Below are positions 1-11,101 of a stretch of 61,618 nt of DNA, in pieces; the first letter of the stretch is position 1, and every line of letters starts with the position of its first letter. The translations under genes and the position numbers were made by a program. Source of the DNA: Pezizomycotina sp. ARF18 (Eukaryota > Ascomycota); the NCBI GenBank assembly GCA_002224055.1, contig AZLU01000239.1, forward strand, positions 1-61,618. Direction: 5' to 3'. The notes beneath the pieces were generated by a model, which was not told the DNA's origin, searched no databases, and saw only the letters and a program-made list of their open reading frames with translations.

Positions 1-840
1 TTACTCTTTAAGCTTTATAGATTGATCTAGGCCTCTCTTATAAGGCTATTTTTATTTTATACTCTTTAATTTGTTTACTTTATTATTAGTTATTACTATT
101 ATACGTCTAGTAATATCGTATTTATACTAATTATTACTACTTATCGAACTTTAGATTAAACGTATATTAGCGTAAAGCTATACCTATATATAGCCGTATT
201 AGCTATTTATATAACGTATATACATTATATAACCCTATATATATTCTTATTAAAGGAATTACTATTCTTTTTATATATATATTATTTTAATATATAAAAA
301 GCTAGAGAGCCTTAAATAAATAATTTAAATAAGACTTATATTAAAGAAAAGCGCTTAACGCGTAAAGATAAATCTTTATACGTATTTATATATAATAAAT
401 TATTTATTCTCTTATTAATAAAGGATAGATCCTTACTTAAAGTATAGTAGCTCTATAAACGGAATAAAGGAATACTATTTTTTAAAATATTATATCTATA
501 CTAATTAAGTCTTACTAATTAAGGATAAAGAGAATAGAGGGAATTAAAAGCTAAATATCTAGCCGGAAGTTCTAAGGCTTAATACTATATAACTAGTAGA
601 GCCTTAATATCTAGCGGAATAATAGCTTTATATATTACTTAGTAATTTATATAATAAAGGAATAGATCTTTCTTATTAAATCTTTACCAGCAGAGGCTAT
701 ACCCGAGCCGGAATGTTATTGGAGTAAGGACGTTTAAGGCCTTAACTAGCCGGGTAATAACCTCGGTAAAGACTTAGAGTTAATTTATATCTTTACTAAG
801 AATATATATATATCTTACCTTACCCCGCTTTTCCTTACTT
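1..840. repeat. A+T-rich RIP-decayed repeat, no gene
   Basis: Almost only A and T with abundant TpA steps and no open frame of useful length on either strand. This is the signature of an old transposon copy mutated by repeat-induced point mutation (established for Pezizomycotina). The element continues beyond the left edge. I cannot assign its class from the remaining sequence. Confidence 0.7.
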
Positions 841-1009
841 AACAGAGGAGAATCACTTGGTGAGATAGATTCTGCCTACATAACCTTTCATCAACAACAA
901 TAAATAATATAATAAATTATATAAAATAATTCCCAAATCGATGTGAAAATACGAAATAAAATATAAAATTATATAAAATATCTATAAATAGAATATTTTT
1001 ATATATAAA

Positions 1010-1147
1010 AATGTCTTGGCGGGTTAGCCCGAATCGGCCGGGCAGGGCGGGTTGAAGATGCGCCGGGTACCCGCCGGGTGGTCAGAGGGTGCCCAAACCC
1101 GGCCCGGCCGCCCGGCCTCAAACGCTATAGGTAAGTATCCCAACACT
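1010..1147 (-). mobile_element. GC-rich hAT-like transposon terminus
   Basis: A sharply bounded GC-rich block built from repeated CCCGGCC/GGGCCGG motifs sits in an otherwise A+T sea. It runs into GTAAGTATCCCAACACT at its right edge. Read on the minus strand this end starts AGTGTTGGGATACTTACC and is followed by the GC-rich subterminal repeats. Known of the family: hAT elements often begin with a CA(G)TGTTGGG-like terminus and carry GC-rich subterminal repeats. The partner terminus would lie outside the window, so assignment to hAT is an inference. Confidence 0.45.
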
Positions 1148-1793
1148 TTTGTCTACTAATTGTATATGAAACTAAAGACTATTAAGACATAGAATTCTTT
1201 TTAACTTTTAAAAGAAATTATTATTAATAAATATAACTATTATTAATATATATTATTAATATTAAAATAACTATAAATATTTTATAAGTAATAGCTTACT
1301 TTAGGTATTACTACGTTAAAAATTTTATATTAATAAATACCTCATTTAGTATACTGTCTTAATAACTTTCTTTTTAAATAAAGGTACTAGATAAGGAAAT
1401 ACTTAGGTACTTCTCTAGGTATACTGAAAGGGAGCCTGCGTGACCATTATAAAATTTAATTTAAAAATTTATTTAGTAAGAAATAAATTATTTATATTTA
1501 TTAAATATAATATTACTAATAAGCTTATATCTACTAATACAAAGCCATAATATCTAATTTATAAAATAAAATATAATTTATAAATTTAATGCTAAACTAA
1601 TTTTTTTACTAAAAGAATATATAATATATATATAATCTATTTTAATAATACGTAGCGTTTTATCGTTGTTATTTTTTAATATCTTTAGCTAAGATTTTGA
1701 TATTTTTAACTAAGAATTTTTCTTCTTCGCTATATAAGTATTATCTCGGTCTATAGATTTAGCAAGCCTTTTGGTCTGCTAAATGAGCTAGCA
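1148..1793 (+). repeat. A+T-rich repeat, RIP-altered copy A of a three-copy family
   Basis: The last ~135 bases, ending at AGCTAGCA (1786-1793), align base for base with 3602-3730 and with the reverse complement of 10302-10420. Differences from the 3.6-kb copy are mostly C to T or G to A, for example TATCTTTAGCTAAG here against CATCTCCAGCTGAG there. The left boundary is not resolvable. No gene is seen. Confidence 0.6.
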
Positions 1794-2667
1794 TGATGAT
1801 CAACCACTAGAGACTCTTCAGCTGGCCCCGCGATGCTCTCGTCTTTAACCTCCAAATACAAATATGAGAGCACTGTATCGCTCTCCTTCCGCTGCCTAGC
1901 TTTCTATAAAGAAGAAGACATGGTTTTCCCACGGCTAATTGTGTTCTTCCCACTCATCCACTTCCTGCATACATCGCTCAGCTACATGTACCAAATACAC
2001 GCCTAGCTGATAACGACCATAGAAATGCACTTACACGTTAATGTATGACCAAATTCTAAACTGAATAGTACAGTACTTACACATAAATATCGTCTCTGTA
2101 CGTTTAAATGTTTCGCAGCTCCCGGAGTCTAGACTATGCAATTTGCCAGGCATTTCCTCGATTCTCTCTGGGGAACCTCTCGAAGGATACCGAGTGCTGT
2201 GAGCCCTTTAGAGGGAGAGGCGAATCAAGGAAGCTAGAAAAAGCCTCGAGATTCCATGAAGCGGCAAGGCTTTAAAAGCTGAAAGATTGGCTGCGAAGCG
2301 GGGTCACAGCTCATTGGAATTGCCCCGGTATGTACATATGCAGTCCCACGCAGGTTGCTCCATCTCCGCTCTGGATTTATCACATTTTCTATCCGCAGAA
2401 TAATTTATTAGAAGATTAACTTTATGCGAAACCAACTCAGAAGCACAAAAGTGCAGCGTCGTTTCCCAGATCTCTTACTAATATTCGATTCTTTGGCGTA
2501 TATAAGGATTGCCTCGGAATGCTCGAGGAGTCAATCGGTCCTTCGGTTCATTAGAAAGAGGAAAAGACTGGGGCACATTTTACTATGATCGAGGACCATA
2601 TAACAAATATACCCAGTCTTCTTTGAACTACCAGTAGATATATTTCATAGCTGCTCACGAATATAGG
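1794..2667. other. Intergenic, no gene recognised
   Basis: Base composition is normal, in contrast to the flanking A+T islands. It holds only short frames with no recognisable motif. It probably includes the former promoter of the membrane-protein pseudogene that follows. Confidence 0.4.
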
Positions 2668-5032
2668 GTGCGCTGTAAAAATCTCGAAGTAGTATTGGCG
2701 ATGTTTCTCCATTTGGGAATGAAACGAATCCTGGCGGCCCCGCCTGGCGTCCCGAACCGAATATTCGCGGAACATCGCTATACTCATAAGCTCTTTAGGT
2801 ACACTAGCTTTGTGTGTATCATTAGCGCTTCACCTGAACATTCCGAGAAAGACTCGGGAACTTTCAAACTAATCTGGAGAAAAGCCGCTTTGATTTTTAC
2901 TGGTATATTTGCACCGGAGCTGGTAAATTGCCTCGTGCACTACTCTTTGAATCCTGTTCATGGCTATAATTGACCTGCTACTCAGGTCTTATGGACCGCT
3001 TTCCATCAATACAAGGAAGCGCGGGCGATAAATCGGGCTATGTTACGGAAATTTCCGCCTGCGCAAGCCACGGAATCTCTTAGGCTGTCTTTTGTCGAAA
3101 GAGTTCGATACTCTTTCTTTAGCAGACCAAAAGATCAGGAGACGTCGCAGGCGGTAAAGCACGATGCTGAGGTAAATCATAATTCTACAATTCGTCTAGC
3201 TACGGCTCAGCCAATAGAAATCAGGATACCCAACCCAGCCCTCCGGAAGCTAAAGATAAGACTACGAAGCCCTCATATAGATACCATGGACTATGGTACA
3301 CAGTCGATACGTTGCCATGGGTGGTCTGGCCGTCGAACTCGAGACAATCGATCCAGCGAAAAACTTCTTCTATAATGGCCACAAGCGTTTATACCTGACA
3401 TCTTCAGCTTTGCGGCTCGTGCTGGCGCAGATGTATGCTATATCTAATAATGTAGGATGGGATCGAACTTGTAGATTTGACTTGCAGAACTAACTATTCT
3501 AACTGAGGGAATACACGATGCTATATATAATGAACTGACGATACTATATCTTTGATATAATGTATGCAATCTGCCTCGACGGCTCGCAGAGCCTTGTCGT
3601 CGTAATCTCTTAACATCTCCAGCTGAGAACTTGATATCTCCAGCTGAAGTTCCTTGTTCCTCAGCTATACAAGCATCACCTCGATGCCTATAGATTTGTC
3701 ATGCCTCTTTGGCATGCCCAATAGCTAGCAGTTCGTTGCAGACCTCGAGCCCCAAATCATACCCAATATATCAAGGAAGATATCAAGGATAAAAGCAAAG
3801 CAAGTTCGCTTGCTAAAACAATTGTGTGCGTGCAAGCAATATAGTTTTGTGTTCAATGCATTGCGCGGCTCAACCAAGGCTTGTCAATTAGTCTTCTAGA
3901 GCTCAATACATTCGTGCATTCGCTCTGCGCCTTGCTTACGTACTCCCTTTGGTGGGATAACCACTGGATATTGGCGAGCCAACGATAATTCGGATCGCCG
4001 ACAGCGATACGAGTTCGATCAGAAAGTTGTTTGCGCTAATGGCCATAGACCTTAACGCGTGCCAGTATTCTCCGAAATATCGTTGGCTGGGCTTGAAGCA
4101 TTCTGAGCCATGTCGGAGCCACAATGAAATTCGGTACATCACTCACGCTCTATTAAATGAGATAGGCCGAGTCGTAATCAACGACTTTAGCGACTTGACG
4201 TCACTTAAGCTAGAATACGATCCGTCCACAGTTCTCACAAAACCTATAAATTCACCTACGACGGCTGATGACATATCACCGTCGACTTTAGCAGAAGATA
4301 CAGATCGACCAAATATGATAGTAATCAATGGCGGAGAAGCTTATGGATTCAAGCTCATCGACCGAGATAATGACTACGGGTGTGTATACCTACTTTCTCC
4401 TCCAGACGTTCTCCGTCTCAAATTAGCAGGAGCGGGAATTCGGATTTACGATGCACGCGCTGGCTCTATTCTAAGGATTACTTCGAATGGAAAACTGGAA
4501 CTGGCACGTACATGTTTCCCTCAGAGAAAACAACTTCAAGCTTACCTCCAGGATACCTAACGCTCTTGTACAATATGGTGACCTCTTAAAGAGACATCGG
4601 AACGGCTACACGGGGCTCAACTCTCTCAGTTTCAGCGTTTTCCTCGCTGGTTTGATATATGGCGGTGCCCACCTTGTTGCGTAGAACGCACCGTTCCCGA
4701 CATCGACACAAAAGAAATTGTGACGAATGTCTGGCATTGTGATTGCCTCTACAGGTTTTTGGATCGTATTGCTTTGGCTATTCGTAAATGTGCTCAGCTG
4801 GATTGATAAAAGAGTCGAGGAAATGGTGAAAGGACCCAGAACCAAAGTACTTTCTACTTTGATCCCTGTAGTGGGAATTCTCGGTCTCTTCGGCGGTAAG
4901 TGCTTGTTTATACTTATTTACATCGCTTCGAGGGTGTACCTTGTAATTGAATGTTTCAACAACCTGAGGTACTTACCGGACACCGCTTTCAAGACGCCCT
5001 CATGGTCGATTTATGTGCCACACGTTACCTAG
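2668..5032 (+). pseudogene. Fungal multi-pass membrane protein, copy 1, disrupted
   Basis: Read in pieces, this region is a paralogue of the gene at 5.9-8.0 kb. Matching segments in order are FAPELVN near the N-terminus, MVHSRYVAMGG (3.29 kb), LWLRH...LEYDP (3.9-4.2 kb), GGEAYGFKLIDRD (4.33 kb), a hydrophobic block at 4.63-4.9 kb and a C-terminal YLPDTAF...YVPHVT ending with a stop at 5032. The family (WSMVHGxYAxMGGF, LWWxKP) is a widespread uncharacterised fungal membrane protein; the function is unknown. It is disrupted by a 295-bp repeat insertion (3436-3730), several frame changes, and a TAG at 4682-4684 where copy 2 has the TGG of AWNA. It is almost certainly non-functional. Confidence 0.7.
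3436..3730 (+). repeat. 295-bp repeat inserted in the coding region (copy B)
   Basis: This segment interrupts homology between copy 1 and copy 2 of the membrane-protein gene and is absent from copy 2. It starts TGCTATAT and ends ATAGCTAGCA, so the ends are roughly inverted. It carries a tandem ATCTCCAGCTGA motif (3614-3650) and a near-palindrome around CATGCC...GGCATG at the right end. It is the least mutated of three related copies, the others being at 1.66-1.79 kb and 10.3-10.7 kb (reverse). No coding capacity is visible, so it is probably a non-autonomous transposon. The superfamily is not determined. Confidence 0.65.
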
Positions 5033-5889
5033 AACTTGTGGGACCAATCGGTTATCCTAAGTCGTGGACACGCGGTTGCAAGGTGTCGCAACATCTTTCC
5101 ACCCGTAAGTCTGAAAAGTGTCTTCGAAAGATTGAGCATTTTCAGATTAAGAGGAACCCTCAGGTCTTATAGCCCAGTCCGAATCAAATTCAATACTGTA
5201 CATAGTTCATATACATCGTTCAAATTCCAGTTTCAGCCTCGCCCTAATAAGGTCTCTATCACTCACTGCCTTTGGTTCTTGGGAAATCATAACAAGGTCT
5301 CTGGTCGATTAACTCGCTCCGCAATTTCTAGCCTAACCAAGGAATGTGAATTTGATCTCGATCCCGCACCTACGGCCTACTTGAAGAGGTAGAGCAGACA
5401 AGATACCTTATAACTTCCTTTGGTTCGCGCGTAGATAATAGCGGCTGAAGCGGTACGTGAAACAGGCAGTCTCTAGAGGCACATGTAACTATCTATCCTT
5501 GAACTTACACAGAGGAACTCTCCTCTAATGCAGGTTCCACTTCCACAGGTTGATGTGTTTATTGCTCATGACAAATGATTCGACAGGTTCTCGACAGCCT
5601 ATTGGCGCACGTATTACCGGCAGCTGCTTCAGCCTCACTTTGTTTTGCAGGGTGGAAGGATGCAGCTGCCAAATACAGCAATTGTTGTTTCCCTTCAGCT
5701 CAAATTTTTGATCCCCGTTCCCCGCGGTTGTCAACAGTACTTAAATCTTTACATCCCCTCGAGACATTTGTAAGAGCTTCGTAAAATTCGCATTCTACAG
5801 TCAAGATTCATCCAGCGTCCAAAGGGGATTTATCGCCAAAACCTCTTATAGCTATGACGTTTGCTCCATTCGGCAACGGGACGCATCTG
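5033..5889. other. Intergenic between the tandem duplicates
   Basis: Short frames only on both strands, none with recognisable motifs. It probably contains the 3' end of copy 1 and the promoter of copy 2. Confidence 0.4.
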
Positions 5890-7995
5890 GGATGGCGAGC
5901 GGAGCCCGGCGTCCGAGGAACGTCTGCGATACTGATTACCTGTATGACTACTTTGTCTCTGTGCGTGTGGTCCGCGCTGCACTTGAATCTTCCGGAAAGA
6001 AACCCTGGTTTGAAAACAGAGTTTTAGAAAGCTCGGATGGTTCTGGTGGGGATGTTTGCTCCGGAGCTGGTAAATCAGTCCCTCGCCTCGACATTCCTCG
6101 TCTTCATGGCGATGCCTCTGGATCTGTACTCATTCTCATAATTTCGAACGGGAAACAGATTGCCGTCACTGCTTACTGTCAGCTGGAGGAGGCCCGAAGC
6201 CTCAGTAAAGCGATGGCGAAAAGATTTTCCATTGTCGCGTCGCCATCTCAGAAGCCGAAAAAGCCTCGATCCGCGAAAAGCAGGAAAAGGTCATGCCTGG
6301 GCTTAAAATATCATTCAACACCAGCGGTACCAGAAGCTCTACGCTTTATCACCAAGGTAACTCGATATATGGAAAAAAAAATTTTTTTTTTTTTCGTCAT
6401 GGCTTAAAACAAAAGTTTCGAATTTCATCGCGCGGGCGAGCTGATAAGATTCTTGCTCAGAGCACTACGATAGAGGTAGCAGATATTGAGAAACACCAGC
6501 AACCGAATCAACCGTTAATATGGTCTATGGTGCACAGCAGATACGCCGCTATGGGAGGTTTCGTTGTCGAAGTTGAATCCAACACTGGTGACGTAGACGA
6601 AGGCTTTTTCCCCCTTCACGAACCATATTTAACATTGACTCCAAGCGGCGTGGCATTGCTAGCAACCTTAGAGCCCCATCTTATCCCAAATATCTCGGTA
6701 GAGGATATTAAAGATAAAAGCAAGGCAAACTGGCTCTCCAAAACTGTTGTCCTGGGACAAGCGACATGGTTTTGCATACAAAGCCTCGTGCGCGTGGCAC
6801 AGGGTTTGTCGATCAGCCTCCTGGAGTTGAACACGATGGTACATGTGGTCTGTGCGTTCCTAGTATACGCTCTGTGGTGGGACAAGCCGTTGGACGTCGG
6901 GCAACCGACGAAGATAAGGGTAAAGAACGGCGATATGGCGAGGGAACTGATTGCGTTAATGGCGCTCGATATTCCACGCAGACAATTCTCCGACGACAAA
7001 AATTCCGAGCTGTACGAACTGGGGCTACAACATAGCCGCCCGTGCGCTGCCCACAAACGGTACTGGAGAATCTGGTGCATTCCACAGTGGTCGGCGTATC
7101 CATTAGACCTAGGTACTTTAAAGTTGGAATATGTATTACCCGCAAATCCCACGCCGCCAACCTCCGCCAAACCGGACGATATATCGAACGACGAGAAGTC
7201 TAAACCGGGAGAAGACTCTAGCAACGTTCCGGGAAGGATAGAGGTCGGCGGGGATCCGGTATACGGGTTCGGACTTCTCGATAAAGATCGCAAAGAGCTT
7301 TACTACAACATCGCCGAAGATGTCGATTTAAAGTGCGCTTATGTGCTTGCTCAGGAAGATGTATTGCGCTTCCAGATGGCAGACGCTGCGTTGCGCAGGT
7401 ACGACAAGGAGATCCTCAAGGAATACTTCAAAGTTCGAGATGAAAAGCTCAGGCTCCCTTCAAAATCTCACAGGGTCAAACTCGTCAAGAGAGGAACAAC
7501 TTCGGTACCACGGGCTTTTTTACGGGCTATCGGGTCGCAAGCCGGGCATGATCGCCGTGTGCCTGATGTTCGCGGGTATATTTTACGGCGGTTCGCACCT
7601 GTTAGCGTGGAACGCCGCTTTCCCGACCGAGACTTGGAGATTTTTATGGCGTTTTTCCAGCATTTTCATCGCAGGTTTTGGTCCCGGTTTTCTTCTAGTA
7701 TCGCTGCTCTTCGCGGGGTGGTTGTGGACGTGGCTATCAATCTTGGAAGTGGTGAACGAGAAGTTCCCCAACTTTAGGAAGATCGCCGTCGTGCGTTGGA
7801 TAGAGGCGCGTAAAGAGTTACTGAAGGCGCTCTATTATTTTTTCGGTAGGCGTGAGTATCATGATATGGGTTCCCCTTATCTACATTTTCTCTAGGGTAT
7901 CCTTGACGGTGATCTGCTTCATAAACCTCAGGTATCTTCCAGACTCGGCATTCGTAACGCCATCCTTTTCGCTTCATGTCCCTCACATATCTTGA
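5890..7995 (+). CDS. Fungal multi-pass membrane protein, copy 2 (possibly disrupted)
   Basis: A long uninterrupted frame (about 6.29-7.6 kb) carries conserved blocks of an uncharacterised fungal membrane-protein family: MVHSRYAAMGGFVVEVE, IPNISVEDIKDKSK, SLLELNTMVHVVCAF, LWWDKPLDV, then GDPVYGFGLLDKD. After a frame change near 7.5 kb come FAGIFYGGSHLLAWNA, a long hydrophobic segment, and a C-terminal RYLPDSAF...HVPHIS ending at a TGA at 7993-7995. The N-terminal block KARMVLVGMFAPELVN (6.03 kb) is in another frame and is preceded by TAG where copy 1 has TGG. That could be a splice acceptor (TTTTAG) or a nonsense change. Function is unknown; the C-terminal half looks like several membrane helices. 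At least one frame correction is needed, so it may be a recent pseudogene or carry sequence errors. Confidence 0.6.
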
Positions 7996-8487
7996 AGGAA
8001 AACCTCATCGTCGTTTTGTACTTCACGCCGCATTTGTACGGGTGAAACGTTAGGGGTTTATATTATATTATATTCAACTGAAGCTACTCGCATTAGCGAG
8101 AGCATTTATATGTGGCTCGCTTGCCTATACGCCACCCCGCCCGTTTGAGCGCTGTCCTTTCGCTACCGTGATTATTTAGACGGCTAAGCTACTAAGTGTT
8201 CCAGAAGGTGCGAAAACGTATGGAGAAACTTCGAGATATGCCTAGTAATCTGAACGCAAGCAGCAATAATAGCATGCACAACTGAGGTCACAGAAACTTG
8301 TTTAACAAGGACTTAATGAATGAATGTATCATAACTTTCAAATGGCTCAGCTATCTCTCCACTAAGTTAAAGGCTAAAAATGAAATATTTTATTCTCATG
8401 AAACGCGCTTAAGGACATTCCATTTGAGTGCTCATATAGAGAATATTTCACCCATGCTATCCTCAAATACATTTGTGACCATACGCC
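7996..8487. other. Intergenic between tail-to-tail genes
   Basis: Separates the plus-strand membrane-protein gene from the minus-strand F-box gene. No gene or structured element was recognised. Confidence 0.4.
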
Positions 8488-10161
8488 TCAATCCGAGTCG
8501 TTGTATTCAATAAGATATCCACCTCTCCACGATTCAGCTCCTTCAAATGGTTTCCCGTCCCAGCCTTTCCCACGGCGAAGTATGGCAGCCCAGTGGTCAT
8601 AACGGCCGAGAAGATAGTCCTGGTTGTAAATAGTGTGTTCCCGAGTTTGGCGGTAGCGAATGCTGCAACGCTCATGCCCCTGCATCCACTTTCCGCCGTA
8701 GATACCCTTGGCAAAGAAGCCCGCAAGGTGGATTTTCTCGAAGGAGTAGATGGTCGCTAGCTGGCGAAGCTGACCGGCAAACATTCTGCGCTTCTCCTTT
8801 TGACCGAAATCCAATGGGACGAGCGAGTTGGAATTAGCTAGTCCAGGAGTCGTATTTTTTATGTAGAACTGTAGGATGCGTAGGTCGAGATCTGTAATCG
8901 TCGCTGAGTGGTGTTCAAGGAACCTTAGTGTTCAGTCGAGGCTCACGTAGAGCTCCTCAAGCTTAAACTTCTTCCCTTTGGGAAGTTAAGCTGCAGGATT
9001 CTGTTGGTAACGCTAAGAGGCCATTGCTCCCAAGCAGCTTTTTTGAGATCTCTCTCTTTGCTGAACCCCACTGCACCGCCACTGACCTCTAGAGACTGAA
9101 GGTTCTTTGCCGCTTGGAGCAGTATTAGCAGTCCATTATCATCTTCCTGCGTACCCTGCGCTCCAGTGTATAAATGGCAAAGCTCGAGTGTAATAAGGTT
9201 GCGTATAATAAATAACGCCGACTCCATCAATTTGGGGCTAGAGTCGAACCCCATGAATTCACACGCGGTATGCTAACGTAGTTTAGTTAGTGTTGTGCCT
9301 GCAAAGCCCAGAGCCCTATTTCTTTCTGCTAAGGCTGGAATAAGGTACCCATGTGGGTTTACCAACTGTTCAAACCCAGCGACTCATTACAGAAGTACTT
9401 ATTTAGACCTTCCACGTCGGCTCCTCCTACCATCCAATTCTTATTCTCGAACCAGATGCTGACCTCCTGCAAAAAGCTTGAGTAGTAGACCAGACAGAAA
9501 ATTTTCAATCAGTTGAATGAGTTCCTGTTGCTCGTTATAGTCCTGTTTTAGGGTTTCGTAGAGTGCCTTTGAGTATTCATCCGAACCCAGTTTAAACTTT
9601 CGCATCTCCGACGCGTCATATTCCTCGAAATTCTCGTCGATCCACTTTCGAAGGCGGAATACTTGCTTTTCCAGCAGGCAGTCGGGCGGCAAGTCCATCC
9701 AAAGAGAGATCAAGTCCTGATCCAACGCATTTAGAGGTGAGCGTAAGCAGATATTACCTTGCATGCATTCCAGGAAAAACGAAAATGGGCAATACAATAA
9801 CTAACCTTTAGGGCAAAGCGTGGATATCTTATACCGCAAGCTTCTGGAATAGCCCGGAAGAATCTCTGCAGCGGTCAGCGACTGAAGTTTATTGATCCCT
9901 TTTGCCTAAAGCCGACCGTGATGTCGTCAAAAAGGTGACTGACCGCGGCACTTCGAATCAGCTTGGAGACGAAGCTGAGGTTCTTGATGACTTCGCGGCC
10001 GTGGCCCATTCCCTCATGCCTCTAAAATTCGGAGGCCCGTAGTAATCGAAAATCGCGCATTCATCCACGATCTGCATCAGGATCTCTATCGGTAAAGATT
10101 GGAGGGTTATTTTTGCGACCGTACGGCTGCGTTCGTCTGCAGTGGTGTTGTCATGTTTCAT
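8488..10161 (-). CDS. F-box protein with a degenerate leucine-rich C-terminal part
   Basis: Starts at the ATG at 10161. The F-box-like opening is SLPIEILMQIVDE at about residues 21-33. In the next frame follows VIKNLSFVSKLIRSAAVSHLFDDI, the usual 'LSLVSRxFRxxxxxxLF' continuation of fungal F-box proteins. Downstream minus-strand frames (9797-9441, 9254-8943, 8900-8488) give helical and LRR-like segments such as SALFIIRNLITLELCHLY, LLQAAKNLQSLEVSGG and SATITDLDLRIL. The stop is at 8488. F-box proteins bind Skp1 in SCF ubiquitin ligases and recruit substrates through the C-terminal part (established); no substrate can be named. The frame jumps between segments may be introns, indel errors or decay. 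Confidence 0.55.
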
Positions 10162-10301
10162 TGCTAGAGAACGATCCTCAAAGTGATAGTGCCGTCGTGA
10201 TGGTTGTTGATTGAAGGAAGGGCTTTAAAGGGAGGTGACACAATGCATTTGGGGAAGACGTAAAATAAGTAGAACCGAATAAAATAAAATAAAATAAAAT
10301 A
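10162..10301. repeat. Upstream region of F-box gene with (AAAAT)n tract
   Basis: A short pentanucleotide run of AAAAT/ATAAA units occupies about 10278-10300, directly abutting the repeat that begins at 10302. The rest is the presumed F-box promoter. Confidence 0.5.
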
Positions 10302-10740
10302 TGCTAGCTATTGGGCATGCCAAAGAGGCATGACAAATCTATAGGCATCGAGATAATGTTCATATAGCTAAAAAAAAGTAACTTTAGCTAAAAAATATTA
10401 GGTTTTTAGCTAAAAAGATTAAGAGTTGTCTCGTAGCCAGCCCCTTCTTATCGAAGTTCTTCTCGCTTGAGGCTCGAAAGACCTGCGTTCGCAGGAAAAT
10501 AAAAAACGTCTGGCTACGAGACAAGATCAAGAGATTGTAATAATAAAACGTTATATTATATATATTTATTAAGATTATAATATTATTAATTTATTATATA
10601 TAATATTATATATTTTTTTCATTAAAATAATTAATTTTATATTAAATCCATAAGTTTAATTTTATTTATATTAATAAATTATAAACTTAATTAATAATAT
10701 ATTTTCATAAACATATAAACATATTTTTAGTATTTAACAT
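10302..10740 (-). repeat. RIP-altered repeat copy C (reverse orientation)
   Basis: Begins TGCTAGCTATTGGGCATGCC and runs as the reverse complement of the 3.6-kb repeat through the CTATAGGCATCGAGAT block. It then contains repeated TTTAGCTAAAAA units, the C-to-T version of the CATCTCCAGCTGA motif. A 99-bp MITE is inserted at 10426-10524. The right part (10530-10740) is nearly pure A+T, and its end is placed only by composition. Confidence 0.6.
10426..10524. mobile_element. 99-bp MITE with 15-bp inverted repeats and ~9-bp target duplication
   Basis: Perfect terminal inverted repeats TTGTCTCGTAGCCAG (10426-10440) and CTGGCTACGAGACAA (10510-10524). It is flanked by GATTAAGAG (10417-10425) and GATCAAGAG (10525-10533), a 9-bp duplication with one transition. 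A 9-bp duplication fits Mutator-like elements (family knowledge). The 3.6-kb copy of the host repeat shows the unoccupied site (around 3607-3615), which confirms the insertion. No coding capacity. Confidence 0.85.
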
Positions 10741-11101
10741 CAGGCGGGTGGGGCCGACCCAGGGTAATATTCATCACGGTTCGCGCTTGCGGTTGGCGCG
10801 AGCGGCTACTCCTGATTCCTTCCTCAAAATCTCACGACATTTCAAAGATAAATGATTCGGTGGCTATTCTCAAGAGGTGAATTTATTATATTATAGAACA
10901 TATATAGAGTGAGAATTGAAATATTGGCCCATGAGCCTAGGCATAAGGCATTAAACATATCAAGCCGTGGAGAATGAAGCGCATTGATAAGCACAATTAT
11001 TAAGGAGTAGGATACATGTACAAGGGTATTAGTATTATCTATTTGACATCAGTGCAGCCCTCACTCGTTCATTTTAGGAATGATAACTCAAGCCCTGAAC
11101 T
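10741..11101. other. Intergenic, no gene recognised
   Basis: Composition returns to normal at about 10740. No coding signal. It forms the 3' side of the lipase gene. Confidence 0.4.

Noticed and set aside
1010-1147. Telomere or subtelomeric repeat
   Set aside because: No TTAGGG-type array; the motifs are CCCGGCC-like and better fit a transposon end.
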